This document shows, piece by piece, positions 10,755 to 20,400 of a stretch of 64,000 nucleotides of DNA. Within the stretch, counting starts at the first letter, position 1. Every line of letters starts with the position of its first letter. Position numbers and translations under genes: made by a program. The notes under the pieces were generated by a model. It made no database searches, was not told the DNA's origin, and saw nothing but the letters and a program-made list of their open reading frames with translations. Source of the stretch: Linnemannia hyalina (taxonomy: Eukaryota > Mortierellomycota > Mortierellomycetes > Mortierellales > Mortierellaceae); contig JAHRHY010000014.1 in assembly GCA_019671135.1 (NCBI GenBank), positions 1,300,001 to 1,364,000 of the forward strand, read 5' to 3'.

Positions 10755-13097
10755 CTACGGAGATGGAACAAACAGTTCCTGGCTGCCTTGGGAAGAAGAA
10801 ACAACAATCAAAGGGGGAGGTTGCTGGCGGGCAGACATTGCCGGTGTTGAGGACGACCTCCGGAATGACTTGGCCTGAGGCGCCCGCTGTTCTTGTTCTT
10901 GATCCTGTTTTTGTTGTTGTTGTTTTACCGTCATGCGGCGGTTTATCGCATGCTGGAAGGTCATCTCACAAGTGGGAGAGGAGGAAGAAGGAGAAGAGGC
11001 GAGCGATGAACTAGAGGATGAGGGTGGGGACGAGGGAAGACTGATACTGTGTTTTGTTTTGGTGCCGGACTTCGTTGGAGTGGAGAGGGAGGATTTTGGT
11101 GCAGGCGTATCGGCAAAAATGAGTTCCACACACTCATCCACATCCGGATCTCGAAAGGGGTCAGAACGGTTACCCCCATCGCCACCAAGAGTGAACCCAT
11201 TGGTTTCAGGGTAGCCCTTGTTCTTGTCCTTCTGGCCACCCTTCTGGCCACCCTTCTTGTACCTGGCCATGAACTTGGGCACAATATGGTTCTTGGAATC
11301 GATCCAATCGCTGGAGCCCAGACCGAATCGGCTCGACTTGGTTGTCTGCTTCTCCTTTTGTTTGGCACACTCTTCATTAGTATCGTGGTCCTTTAGGTTG
11401 TAGTGGAGGCGGAGGTGGCAGGCAAAAGGGATGGACGAGAGGGAAGTGGACTTTTCGGGGGTCATCACTGGAGCTGCAGACTCGGACTTAGTGCGACGAC
11501 GACTTTGGTGAGGACGATCTGCCTCTGTCTCTGCCGCTAGGGACAGACCAACATGTGGCAGAGAGGGGTCGCAGTTACTGAAGTCATAGAAGCTTGACAT
11601 AGGGTTGCGGGTTAAGTCCTCAGCTGACCGGGTGAAAAGGCTGGGTCCGCTCGGCGACGACCAAGAGAGCTGCAACAAGTCGGCGGCAACAGCAGCAGTG
11701 AGGGGCGGGGCAGTATTCTCAGTCGACTTTGATGAATTAGAGGAGACACTGATCATATCGACTTCCATGGGCCAGGAGGCCAGCGTTGGTACGGAGGAGG
11801 AGGAGTTCACACGAGACGGGGAGGCGGTAGAGCTGGGTACGGCATCAGAAGGAGCAACAATCGAGGCCAACGATAAGGTCGATATGTCATAGTCCTCATT
11901 GTCCAGATGACGATTCTCAACTTTGGTGACAAGGGACCCTTCGTCGAACTCGTCTTGGTCAAACTTGAAGTTGTTGGACTTTTTGTGCCTCTGGCGGATA
12001 CCACCAATCAGATCGGTGGCGCGTTTCTTGACTTGACGCATGGACGACGACATGGACGACGACATGGACTTGAGAAGTGTCTTCTTTCGCTTGGGTGTAC
12101 TCGTTTCTTGCCCTTGGTTGGCGGTGGTGGCGGTGTGGCGAGGAGGAGCAGTGACTCTGGAGGGGGTGGTGATGATGCTGGTGCTGGTGGAAGTCTGGCT
12201 GCGGAGACTATTGGTCAAGTTGACATTACTTTGGTTGTTGTTGATCGTCATGGTCGCGACCCTGGCTGGAGTTTGGTGCCGACTAGCGCGTCCGACCGCG
12301 ACAGGGGTCCGGTCAGATAGAGGAGACGACTGATCGGCATGATTCATATCCACGTCCATGTCGCCAACCAACGCATTCGCCGTCTTTTGAAGAGCAGCAT
12401 GACTGATGGCAGTAGCGGCGGCGACAGAGGCGGTAGTGGTAGTGATAGCGGTGAGAGGAGTAGGAGTAGCGGGACGACTGAGGATAGAAACCTCTTCAAA
12501 ATCGCCAAAATCGCCCAGTCTCGTGTTAACAGGCCCACTGCGATGAGCTGCCGGATGGATCGGGACGCTCGAGGTACTGGGAGAAGGCTGTTGTTGCTTG
12601 CGATACAGCAGGGAAGAAATCCTTTTTGAAGGAGACAAAGGCCGAGCGACTGGCGAGGGTGAATCGGCGAGCTTGTCGACGAGAGGGGTGTTCAAGAGCG
12701 TGTGCGTTTTGTTCGAAGGCAGAAGAGGTCCCGCTCTAACCGCAGTGGTGAAAGATAAAAGGCGCTTCATGGAAGAGGTGCCGAGAGATATGGACTTATC
12801 AAGGAGATCCATGGGGATCTGGATCGGTCTTGACTCGTTGAACCGACGGTCATGGTTACTGAGCTGCTGCTGCTTGTAGTCGCGGGGGTGGTCCGAGTCA
12901 GTGTCAGAGGTGGACCGTTGGAGAGGCGACGGAGGAGGTGACTCGAGTTCGGCGTATGCGCTCGAAGGGCGTGAGATGGGTTTGATGGGGCAGTGGACAA
13001 AGAAGGGAGTTGCAGAGGACATTGGGGAAGGTCTATTGTGTGATTTTGGGGGTGGGTGCAATGAGGAGGAGCGGGAGGAATAAGAGGTAGATGCCAT
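10755..13097 (-). CDS. 780-residue Ser-rich protein of unknown function
   Basis: A single uninterrupted frame of 780 codons, far too long to be chance on this composition. Most of the protein is Ser/Thr/Pro-rich and probably disordered. More ordered or charged islands are a basic stretch around KKRATDLIGGIRQRHKK; a segment with GLGSSDWIDSKNHIVPKFM and a Lys/Gly repeat (KKGGQKGGQK); and DPDVDECVELIFAD. A Gln-rich patch lies near the C-terminus. No domain is recognised. It is convergent with the Ap4A phosphorylase gene, the stop codons being about 250 bp apart. Many Ser-Pro and basic-Ser sites would suit a phosphoregulated scaffold, but that is only a guess. Confidence 0.75.
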   Translation of the reverse strand: MASTSYSSRSSSLHPPPKSHNRPSPMSSATPFFVHCPIKPISRPSSAYAELESPPPSPLQRSTSDTDSDHPRDYKQQQLSNHDRRFNESRPIQIPMDLLDKSISLGTSSMKRLLSFTTAVRAGPLLPSNKTHTLLNTPLVDKLADSPSPVARPLSPSKRISSLLYRKQQQPSPSTSSVPIHPAAHRSGPVNTRLGDFGDFEEVSILSRPATPTPLTAITTTTASVAAATAISHAALQKTANALVGDMDVDMNHADQSSPLSDRTPVAVGRASRHQTPARVATMTINNNQSNVNLTNSLRSQTSTSTSIITTPSRVTAPPRHTATTANQGQETSTPKRKKTLLKSMSSSMSSSMRQVKKRATDLIGGIRQRHKKSNNFKFDQDEFDEGSLVTKVENRHLDNEDYDISTLSLASIVAPSDAVPSSTASPSRVNSSSSVPTLASWPMEVDMISVSSNSSKSTENTAPPLTAAVAADLLQLSWSSPSGPSLFTRSAEDLTRNPMSSFYDFSNCDPSLPHVGLSLAAETEADRPHQSRRRTKSESAAPVMTPEKSTSLSSIPFACHLRLHYNLKDHDTNEECAKQKEKQTTKSSRFGLGSSDWIDSKNHIVPKFMARYKKGGQKGGQKDKNKGYPETNGFTLGGDGGNRSDPFRDPDVDECVELIFADTPAPKSSLSTPTKSGTKTKHSISLPSSPPSSSSSSLASSPSSSSPTCEMTFQHAINRRMTVKQQQQKQDQEQEQRAPQAKSFRRSSSTPAMSARQQPPPLIVVSSSQGSQELFVPSP

Positions 13098-14025
13098 TGC
13101 AGTGGAGTAGGGGTTCTTTGTATCGTAATGGTAGAAGAAGAAGAGATCGTTGTTGTTGAATGATGAGGAGAAGGATAAAGAAAGAAATAATGAAAGAAAG
13201 AGAAGGAAGATAGAGACGACGAATATTTACAAAGAGCAAGAAAGCATCCAAGCTGTTCTGGATACAACTGTCTATGGATCCAATGGGCGAAGTGACCATT
13301 CTTTTATTGGGGTAAAAGTTCACTGTCTGTGCCCTATTGTTAAATATCCCTTCCATTCCACCTAGTGTCCACCTGCATGTCCATTGTTCCAATTGTTTAC
13401 TCCATTGTGTTTGTAAACAGAAACAGAGCTGGATGGCGTGGATGGCTTCAATGGTTCAAGCGCACGGTTCCACACTCTCTCCCTCATGCACCAAATTAAT
13501 CCTTTCTGTGTGACCCGCCTCTTACTTTTGATTAGTTTTCAATCAGCGCCATATTGGCAGCTGCGTATGCACCATTTAGGCGCGACAGAGAGGCTCAATC
13601 TCCCTATCCTCTTTTTCTTTTCCCTTTCTCTCGCTTTCTTTGTACTCATTACCCGACCTTTCTTTTCCTTATTTTCCTTCCGCAATATCTAGCTACCCCC
13701 AAGAGGCGCAAGGTCAGGTGTTTCGTTCTCTTGTGGGCAAAAATCCACGTGTGTTTCTACGCGTTCATTGATATCATTCCTTTCGCGTCTCTTTAGGACG
13801 CGTCGCCCGGATCTACCAAAAAAGCCACTACCACTTCGCCAAATAAAGGGATCACAAAAGCGAACAACCATCCATCAAACGTCTCAAGGCTGCATTCTTC
13901 AAACAAAACATGTGATAGTTTTTATTTCTTTACACAAAACGTTTGCTCGTTTTTTTTCTTTTGAGAACATGCTTTAACCAAATAAAGCAATGGACAAAAG
14001 AGGGGGCGGAGGTGCCTTCAACAGC
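13098..14025. other. intergenic spacer
   Basis: This carries the upstream region of the Ser-rich gene (A/G-rich on the plus strand just above its ATG) and the 3' flank of the coiled-coil gene. A TTTATT, which is an AATAAA on the minus strand, near 13920 is a plausible polyadenylation signal for the latter. No other gene seen. Confidence 0.4.
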
Positions 14026-14355
14026 TTACTTAATGAGCGCGTTGACTTCCTTAATTTCGGCTTGAAATTCGGCGAGAAGGGCGTTGTCCTCGTCCAGGTT
14101 CTTTTGGATCGCCTCCATAAACTTGCTCGCGTGTGCGTGACGTCCCTGACGGAGCTTCTCCCGGTCCTGAACAACCGCTGTCCTTCCCAAATCGGCTTGG
14201 TCGCAGAGAGGTTCCGCGAGGGTCTTGACCGAATCACGAAACGTAGCAATTTGAGTTTTGTGCGTGGAAATTCGTTCGGAGACTTTTGCAATATCAGCGG
14301 CCAAAGCTGCCTGTTGGGCTAGGAGCTGGGCGAGGCATTTTGATGCTTCTGGCAT
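14026..14355 (-). CDS. small coiled-coil protein, 109 residues
   Basis: An intronless frame of 109 codons. The translation is almost entirely helical with heptad-like spacing: LAQLLAQQAALAADIAKVSE in the first third, LRQGRHAHASKFMEAIQKNL in the middle and a Glu/Leu-rich end finishing NALIK. There is no signal peptide or membrane span. A minus-strand TATAAAA at 14523-14529 lies about 170 nt above the ATG, and a TTTATT is downstream. The size and shape suit a subunit of a helical-bundle complex (BLOC-1, prefoldin or kinetochore-like), but I cannot assign one. Confidence 0.65.
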   Translation of the reverse strand: MPEASKCLAQLLAQQAALAADIAKVSERISTHKTQIATFRDSVKTLAEPLCDQADLGRTAVVQDREKLRQGRHAHASKFMEAIQKNLDEDNALLAEFQAEIKEVNALIK

Positions 14356-14522
14356 GTTGTTGGGTTGGTGTTTGGTGTTTGGTGTTCTGGGTTCTTGTGA
14401 AGAGAGAACGCGTTGGTAGACGACGCGTTTTTTGCTGTTGTGTGTGGAGGTGCGAGGAGAGTGGAGATGAATGAAGAACTGAAGGATAGAAGGAAGAGAA
14501 AAATGAGAGGAGATCTCCTAGT

Positions 14523-14529
14523 TTTTATA
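14523..14529 (-). promoter_or_regulatory. TATA box of the coiled-coil protein gene
   Basis: TATAAAA on the minus strand, 168 nt above the start codon at 14355. Confidence 0.5.
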
Positions 14530-15900
14530 CACCCTCTCTACCCTCGCCTTTTTTTCAACACAACTCCTCTTCACTCTGCTCCTTTCGCTTATTACTTACT
14601 TTATCTTCATTAACCTTCTTTTCGTCGCCGTTCCTTCAGGTATTGCCATCAGCGATTCGTGCTCCGTTATTGAGGACACTACACATTCATTGCGCTATTC
14701 TTGCCATCTACAAGGAACAATGATTTCCAACTCCACAAATCCATCCCTCTATTCTATTCCCCCGCATCTTCCCGACAACTCAAAGCGCCTTGAATGGCAT
14801 TGATCCGAAAGCCATGCACAGCAAAAACAAAGGCGGTAATGAAAGGAATTTGGGTTAAAAAGGTATTGATAGAATGCCTCGTAGAAAAGTGTATGTGCCC
14901 AGAGTCCGTGCGTGTGTGCGCCGCCGTGGGGTGTGAAATCAATTGGAAGGAAGGGAAGTCAAGGATCCTGAGTTTGATCCACCGCTTGCATTTTTTTTCC
15001 ACGAACGACCTGGGAGGACTCTTTTGTTTTTGTAGATCGTGAAGCCTTTTTGCTGCTCTTGTTTGACAACGTTGCCATGAAGGGGCATTGCCAAGCGAGC
15101 TGGTAAAAATGAAGGAGCCTTGCTACATGAGATACTATAATAGTCAATACAAGGCAAAAAAAGGAAAAAGAAACAAGAGGAGGTTGAGGTCTAAGATGTG
15201 TATGAGACGAAAAAAGTCGAAGACAAAGAAGGAAGACAAGCAAAAGACATGTACAAGAAAAGATTGAGATGGTACTCTACGAATGCAAGATAAAAAAAAG
15301 ATGGGTAGATGTAAGAATCATATTGGGATTATATGTGTACTTTCAATACTTCAAAGATTGAGCAAATGTCTGCCCATTTGTAGTCTTCCTGAGCGTTAAT
15401 AGAAAACATTGAAGAGAAATGTTTCTCAGGCGCCAAAATCAGGAATTGACTGAAGTAACAAGGAGAAAACTGAGGAAGGGGATGAGGAAGGGAATGAGGA
15501 AGGGGAGGGAAAAAAAGAAAGTTGTCCATGCGTGCGCACAATTATGTACCACAACAAAGGAGCTGGCCTACTAAGAAGACCCTGAACAATTTGTTGCATG
15601 GGCGTATGTGTGTATGTTTGCCTACTGCTTTATTCGCTCCTTTAATTGACGTTCTGGGCATTGTTCCTTATTGACAAGACCCTTAAAGTAGAATACTCCT
15701 CCTCCATGAGAAAAGAACACAAAGGCACAAACACATAGAAGCACGTTGATGGCACTCTACCTCTTTGCTTCGCGTTAGCATGCAAGGCACACATATGCAT
15801 CGTCATCGTGGATATCTACAGCAGCAAAAAAAGAACCACAGCCACAAAAATATAAAACAAAAAGGTGGGTTCCCACACTTTTTGTGCATGGTGGGGGGTA
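14530..15900. other. intergenic stretch without a convincing gene
   Basis: Several overlapping short frames exist at 14754-15243 on both strands, including a basic Lys/Ser-rich frame starting MATLSNKSSKK on the minus strand, but none shows a domain or a clear gene structure. Purine-rich tracts lie at about 15470-15520. A small spliced gene cannot be excluded. Confidence 0.35.
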
Positions 15901-16205
15901 TTCTCGCGACCATCCCCTCCCTACGTGAGTTAGAATCCAGTTCCAATAGCGAAGAGAGTTATTGGCGGAGCGGGTCGTAAACGAAAACGAAGGTTCTTAA
16001 GGGTCCTGCATGGACATGGTACGAGGAGTTGAGTTGATTCTTTGATTGTATCACAAATGTCGGTTCCAGTGAGAATCCCCTTTGCATAGTCCTAGTTCAC
16101 CTTCCTTTTTCGTTTTACGACCCGCTCTGCCAATTCTCTCTTTACTGTGCGAAGATTGAAAATCGGAACTGGATTCCAACCCATGTAGGGGGATGGCCGT
16201 GAGAC
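15901..16205. mobile_element. inverted-repeat MITE-like element, copy 1
   Basis: A left arm (about 15919-15993, starting CCCTACGTGAG) is the imperfect inverse of a right arm (about 16100-16190, ending CATGTAGGG). Both carry GAATCCAGTTCC, the CGAAGA motif, GCGGGTCGTAAAACG and GAAGG in mirror order. The inverted similarity continues outward to TA dinucleotides at 15899-15900 and 16206-16207. That suggests a TA target duplication, as made by Tc1/mariner-type transposases. There is no coding capacity. A second copy is at 32824-33075. Confidence 0.75.
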
Positions 16206-16239
16206 TACACTCCATCTGGCCCTTTCTTCCCTTCCATAG

Positions 16240-16620
16240 CGAAAATTGCCATTGGATTTTACATGTGCTTTATTGAGCGCAAACAGAGAACGCAAACATC
16301 AAAGAAATCTAGAGCATGAGCTTCTTGAAGGAGGGCCAGGGTGTAAAGTATGTAGTTCGGTGGCAGCAGCTTGGCCTTGTCCAAGTATTCACAACCGTCG
16401 CGCAAGGTATATATAGCATATAGAACCGTACGCGTCTTCTTATCATGCACAGCATTGGTTGCTGATCGACCTGGGTGAGGTCGATTTGATCATTGACGAA
16501 AGTTATCCAACGCGACGCAGAAAAGACCTTATCTAGCACGATGTCGTTCAGCAGCAGCAGAGAAGAATCTTCTCATTCCTTTGGGGACCTTTATTTTCAC
16601 GTAATTCTCAATGGTCAATG
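16240..16620 (-). repeat. conserved intergenic block R, copy 1
   Basis: Similar to 24289-24660, 38935-39400, 49740-49960 and 58385-58850. On the minus strand it reads ACGCGT, then TATATACC, CTTGGACAAGGCCAAGCTGC, CTCTAGATTTC and AATAAAGCACA. This copy has an open frame, but other copies have stops or deletions in the same frame, so it is probably not coding. It sits between the MITE and the truncated pirin copy. Confidence 0.7.
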
Positions 16621-16621
16621 G

Positions 16622-17206
16622 TGACCTCTGAGATGCCGGTCAAGTCTCAGACCCGTGCTCATGGTCTCCAGCTCTGGATCAACTTGCCCAATGAGCACAA
16701 GATGTGTGAGCCAAAGTACCAAGAACTATTGGACACTCAGATACCACGCGCTAGACCCCAGGATGGAGTTGTTATCAAAGTCATTGCTGGAGACTCGCAG
16801 AGAGTCAAGTCTCAAATCTATACCCGCATTCCGACAATGTTCCTCGACTTCAAGATGGACAAGAACCAAGCCGTCACCCAAACCATCCTGGCAACATACA
16901 ACGGATTCATTTACGTTCTCAGCGGCACCGCATACATCGAGGAACCGAAAGCGAGACTGAGGCAAAAGCGCATATTACCCTCACCTTCTCCGAGGACAGT
17001 ACCAGCATCGTCAGGGTGCAGACAAAGGATGAGGCAGCGCATTTTGTAATGATAGCGGGGGAGCCGTTGAGGGAGCCCGTTGTTCAGATTGGGCCGTTTG
17101 TGATGAATACCCGGGAGGAGGTGTATAAGACTTATCGAGATTATCACGATGGGGTGAATGGGTTTGAGAGGGGAGGACGTGAGACTCAGATGGCGCTTAA
17201 AAGTGG
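16622..17206 (+). pseudogene. pirin pseudogene 1 (5'-truncated, frameshifted)
   Basis: Homology to pirin starts abruptly at SEMPVKSQTRAHGLQLW, corresponding to about codon 106 of the intact copies, so the whole N-terminal cupin with its metal ligands is missing. The upstream side is fused directly to block R. A 1-nt deletion near 16940-16950 (after the residues GTAYI) shifts the frame, and the C-terminal part continues in the next frame from about 17016 (QTKDEAAHFVMIAGEP). It ends about 200 bp from the NWD1 stop in convergent orientation. Confidence 0.85.
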
Positions 17207-17405
17207 TCTCCTGCTTTCTTTACCGAACGTAGCTCAGCACCATTATCAGCAACTCTATCAGCACCACAATAATTAAAAAACATGCACAGCATTCAATGAT
17301 CAAAAATAAGATTTGCTACTAATTGGCCGTTCGCCTTCAGTGACAATTGAAATGCTACCAACGAACATGCCCAATGACTCCGTACATGAAAACTTGTGTA
17401 ATGGA

Positions 17406-20400
17406 CTATGTTGTTTGCGCAGCAGCACCCTTGCAATGTTGAGTAAGCAATTGCTGATTGGCCGAGGAGAGGCCAACAGCATCGGCAAAAACGGCATCCG
17501 AGGCAGCTAGAACAGGATTCCCAGTGCTCCAAACCAACTGGGCCGACCATGCATCCGACGACGACGTCTCCACCAATCTCCACATTTGAAGAGTCCCATT
17601 CTCGCATCCGATACTAAAATCCAGCGTGTCAGGTTTCCATGCAATGCTGTTGACCACTCCAAAGATATCTCGGATACGCACCGAACACTTCCACTCTCCA
17701 CTTCCTCCTCCTTCCGCCGAAGTGTAAGCTACGAAATTCCAGAGACAAATCGAGCGAGGCAAGCCTACACCCATCCATTTCCCACAGGACGAAAACGCAA
17801 AGCAGTGAGGTCTTCCGTTAGCCCCAAGCGTTTGTTGAAGTTGCCCACCCTCCGCGTTCCTAACCTCAATAGCCTCCCTGAGAAAGGTTTTAGAAGCAAC
17901 CCTCAAGCCATCGAGTGAAGTTGATATTGCCCAAAGTTCTATATCACCGCCAGCATCCACAACGATTCTACACTCGCGACTATCCAAATCCCAGACTCGA
18001 ATAGTTCCGTCCCAACCTCCCGACAAAATTCGATGGCTGTCCGGCGAGAATACCAAACAAATAACACGATCGGTATGGCCTTCAAACACACGGTCGAGTA
18101 TCCCTAAGCGAGCGTCCCAAAGTCGCACTGTACTGTCTTCACTGCCCGTGGCAATCCAGTTGCCGTCGGCTGAAAAGGCCATGGCGGTCACCTCTTCTGT
18201 GTAGCCGCGCAAGACAACGTCGGCTTGACCTGTTACAGTGTTCCATACAGTGACGAATTCGTCGTACATTCCAACTGACGCGATTCGAAGACCATCCGGG
18301 GAGACCGCTAGGTAATTAGGAGGATAGTCTCCGCAAACAATAGCTAGACCAGGCTCTCCAGTGACTGCATCATACTGCCGCACAGCTTCCGAAAAGGTGC
18401 CACAGAAGAGAACTCGACTGTCCGGAGAAAAGAGTACGCTTGTCAACGGGTCCGATCCGCCCTCCACGTCAATGCCTGTTCCCAATGAGCTCACGTCCCA
18501 GAGTCGAATGGTCCCGTCATGACTACACGAGGCAAGCTGTAGTCCGTTTGGCGAAAAGGCGACCTGGGTGACCCAGTAGCTATGACCTGTGAAAATAGAA
18601 AGGACCGATCCTGTTGCTGCACTCCAGACCTTCACCGCGCTGTCATCACTACATGTAGCGATCCATTGGCTGGTCGGAGAAAAACTCACGCCCACGACCT
18701 CTTCGCCATGGGCCTTCCAATTCCTAGTTGGCTTACCGGTTGTTGTATCGTAGAGCAGTAACTCGCCATTTTTATGCCCTACGGCAATCTCTAGGCCTTC
18801 AGGAGAGAATGCAACGCTATTCATCTCTCCACTTTGACTCTCCCAGACTTCTCCTGGCTGACCAGTCTGTGTGTCAAAGAACCGGATCATCTCATCGTCG
18901 CCAACAGACACAGCCGCATGTCCATCAGGCGAGTAGGAAATGCTACGAATGCATTCAGTATGACCGGTCAAGTTGAATAGATTGGCACCTGTCTGAACAT
19001 CCCATAGCCTCACAGTCTTGTCCTTTCCAGCCGAAGCGACCTGCTTGCCAGAGGGTGAAAACGCCACAGTCCACACTTTGCCGGCATGCTTCCACACAAA
19101 AGCGCACGACCCACTCTCGCAGTCCCACAATCGTACTGTCTTGTCCTCGCTGCCTGAAATAAGTTGACGACCGGTAGGCGAATAGGCAATGCTGTTGATA
19201 CGCTTTCGATGCCCCTGAAAAGTTCGAGTCGTTGTCCATGTAGAGGTGTCGTAAATGTTGGTGCGGCCGTCTCCCAGACTTACAGCGAGAGATCTTCCGT
19301 CAGGGGAATAAGCGCACGAGCATACGAGCTCATTCTCCTTCAGGTACGGCAACTCTCCGAACCGAACTCTCTCCATCTGCGCCTTGGTGAAGTCAGCCTG
19401 ACGAATCCAGCTCTTGGTGAGGTTGACATCTGTCAAGTCAGCCTCCTGCAGTTGTGCCGAGTCGAACTCTCCACCAGACAAGTCCGCTCCAGGAACTCGA
19501 ATACCCTGAAGATCAGCTCCGTTGAATCGTACTCCTGCCTTCACCAAGATCGTGATGGCATTCGCAGCGGCTCGAGCTGCTTGGTCGTCGGTCTTGGACT
19601 GCTCAATGATGGCGAGGAGCTCGTCCTTGAATCCATTGTCCAGCTGCACGCGCTCGGACAGAAACTGAATGATCGAGAGCTCTGCGACAAGATTCCTCTG
19701 GGACAACGGATGGGTGCTAAGTGTGGGCGAGGTGGCGGGGGTTTCGGAATGGACAGGCGGATCAAATTCATCATGCTCCTTGACGGGTCCAGATATGGTG
19801 CAAGAGAAAAAGTATTCCAACATGGAGCGATGGACAAAGCGGTACTGCGTGCCGGCTCGACTGAGAAGACTGGCGCCACGGAGAAGACTCGTCTCGCAGT
19901 CCATGCTGAAAAAGGCTGCTTTCCAGGAAGATTTGTCGTGTTTGTTGATGTAGTCGACAACAGGCTTGCCGTCCTGATGTACAAAAATCGCAACTGCCAG
20001 ATCCTGTTGAAACTTGACCCCACTCTGCTCGAATCCGGCCTCCAACAACTCCTCGAATGCCACCTGGTTCTCCCCTTCCAGTCTTTGATCCTCCAGACGG
20101 CGCTTGTTGACAGCCATCCAGTGCCTCACAAAAGTGTCGTACAGCTCCGCACGAGTGACCCGAAGCCTGTAGAGGTCGGTTTTCCCTTGCACGACCGTAG
20201 GAAGGACCTCCAGTGACAGAGTAAGGAGGAATGGGTTTCTGACTAGATCCATTAGATTGGGGATAGCCTCCAGTTTGTCCATGTAGTCCTCCTTGACCCA
20301 GGTGCGCGGCTCGAGAGGAACATAATGCTCGACATAACCCTCGATCTGCTCCCTGCTGAATGGGGCGATGACAGCTTGTTGGAAAAGATCGTTGACGACA

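Noticed and set aside
14754..15243. Overlapping small frames on both strands, including MATLSNKSSKK
   Set aside because: They are short, with no recognised domain and no consistent splice model. A small gene remains possible, so the region is only described as unresolved.
16259..16450. 63-codon minus-strand frame within block R
   Set aside because: The same frame is stopped or deleted in other copies (TAA in copy 2, deletion in copy 5), so conservation is at DNA level and not protein level.
19164..20216. Long antisense frame (350 codons) opposite NWD1, with relatives opposite the other STAND genes
   Set aside because: It is a shadow of the G/C-rich third positions of the coding strand; it recurs wherever the STAND frame is present and has no independent start, promoter or domain.
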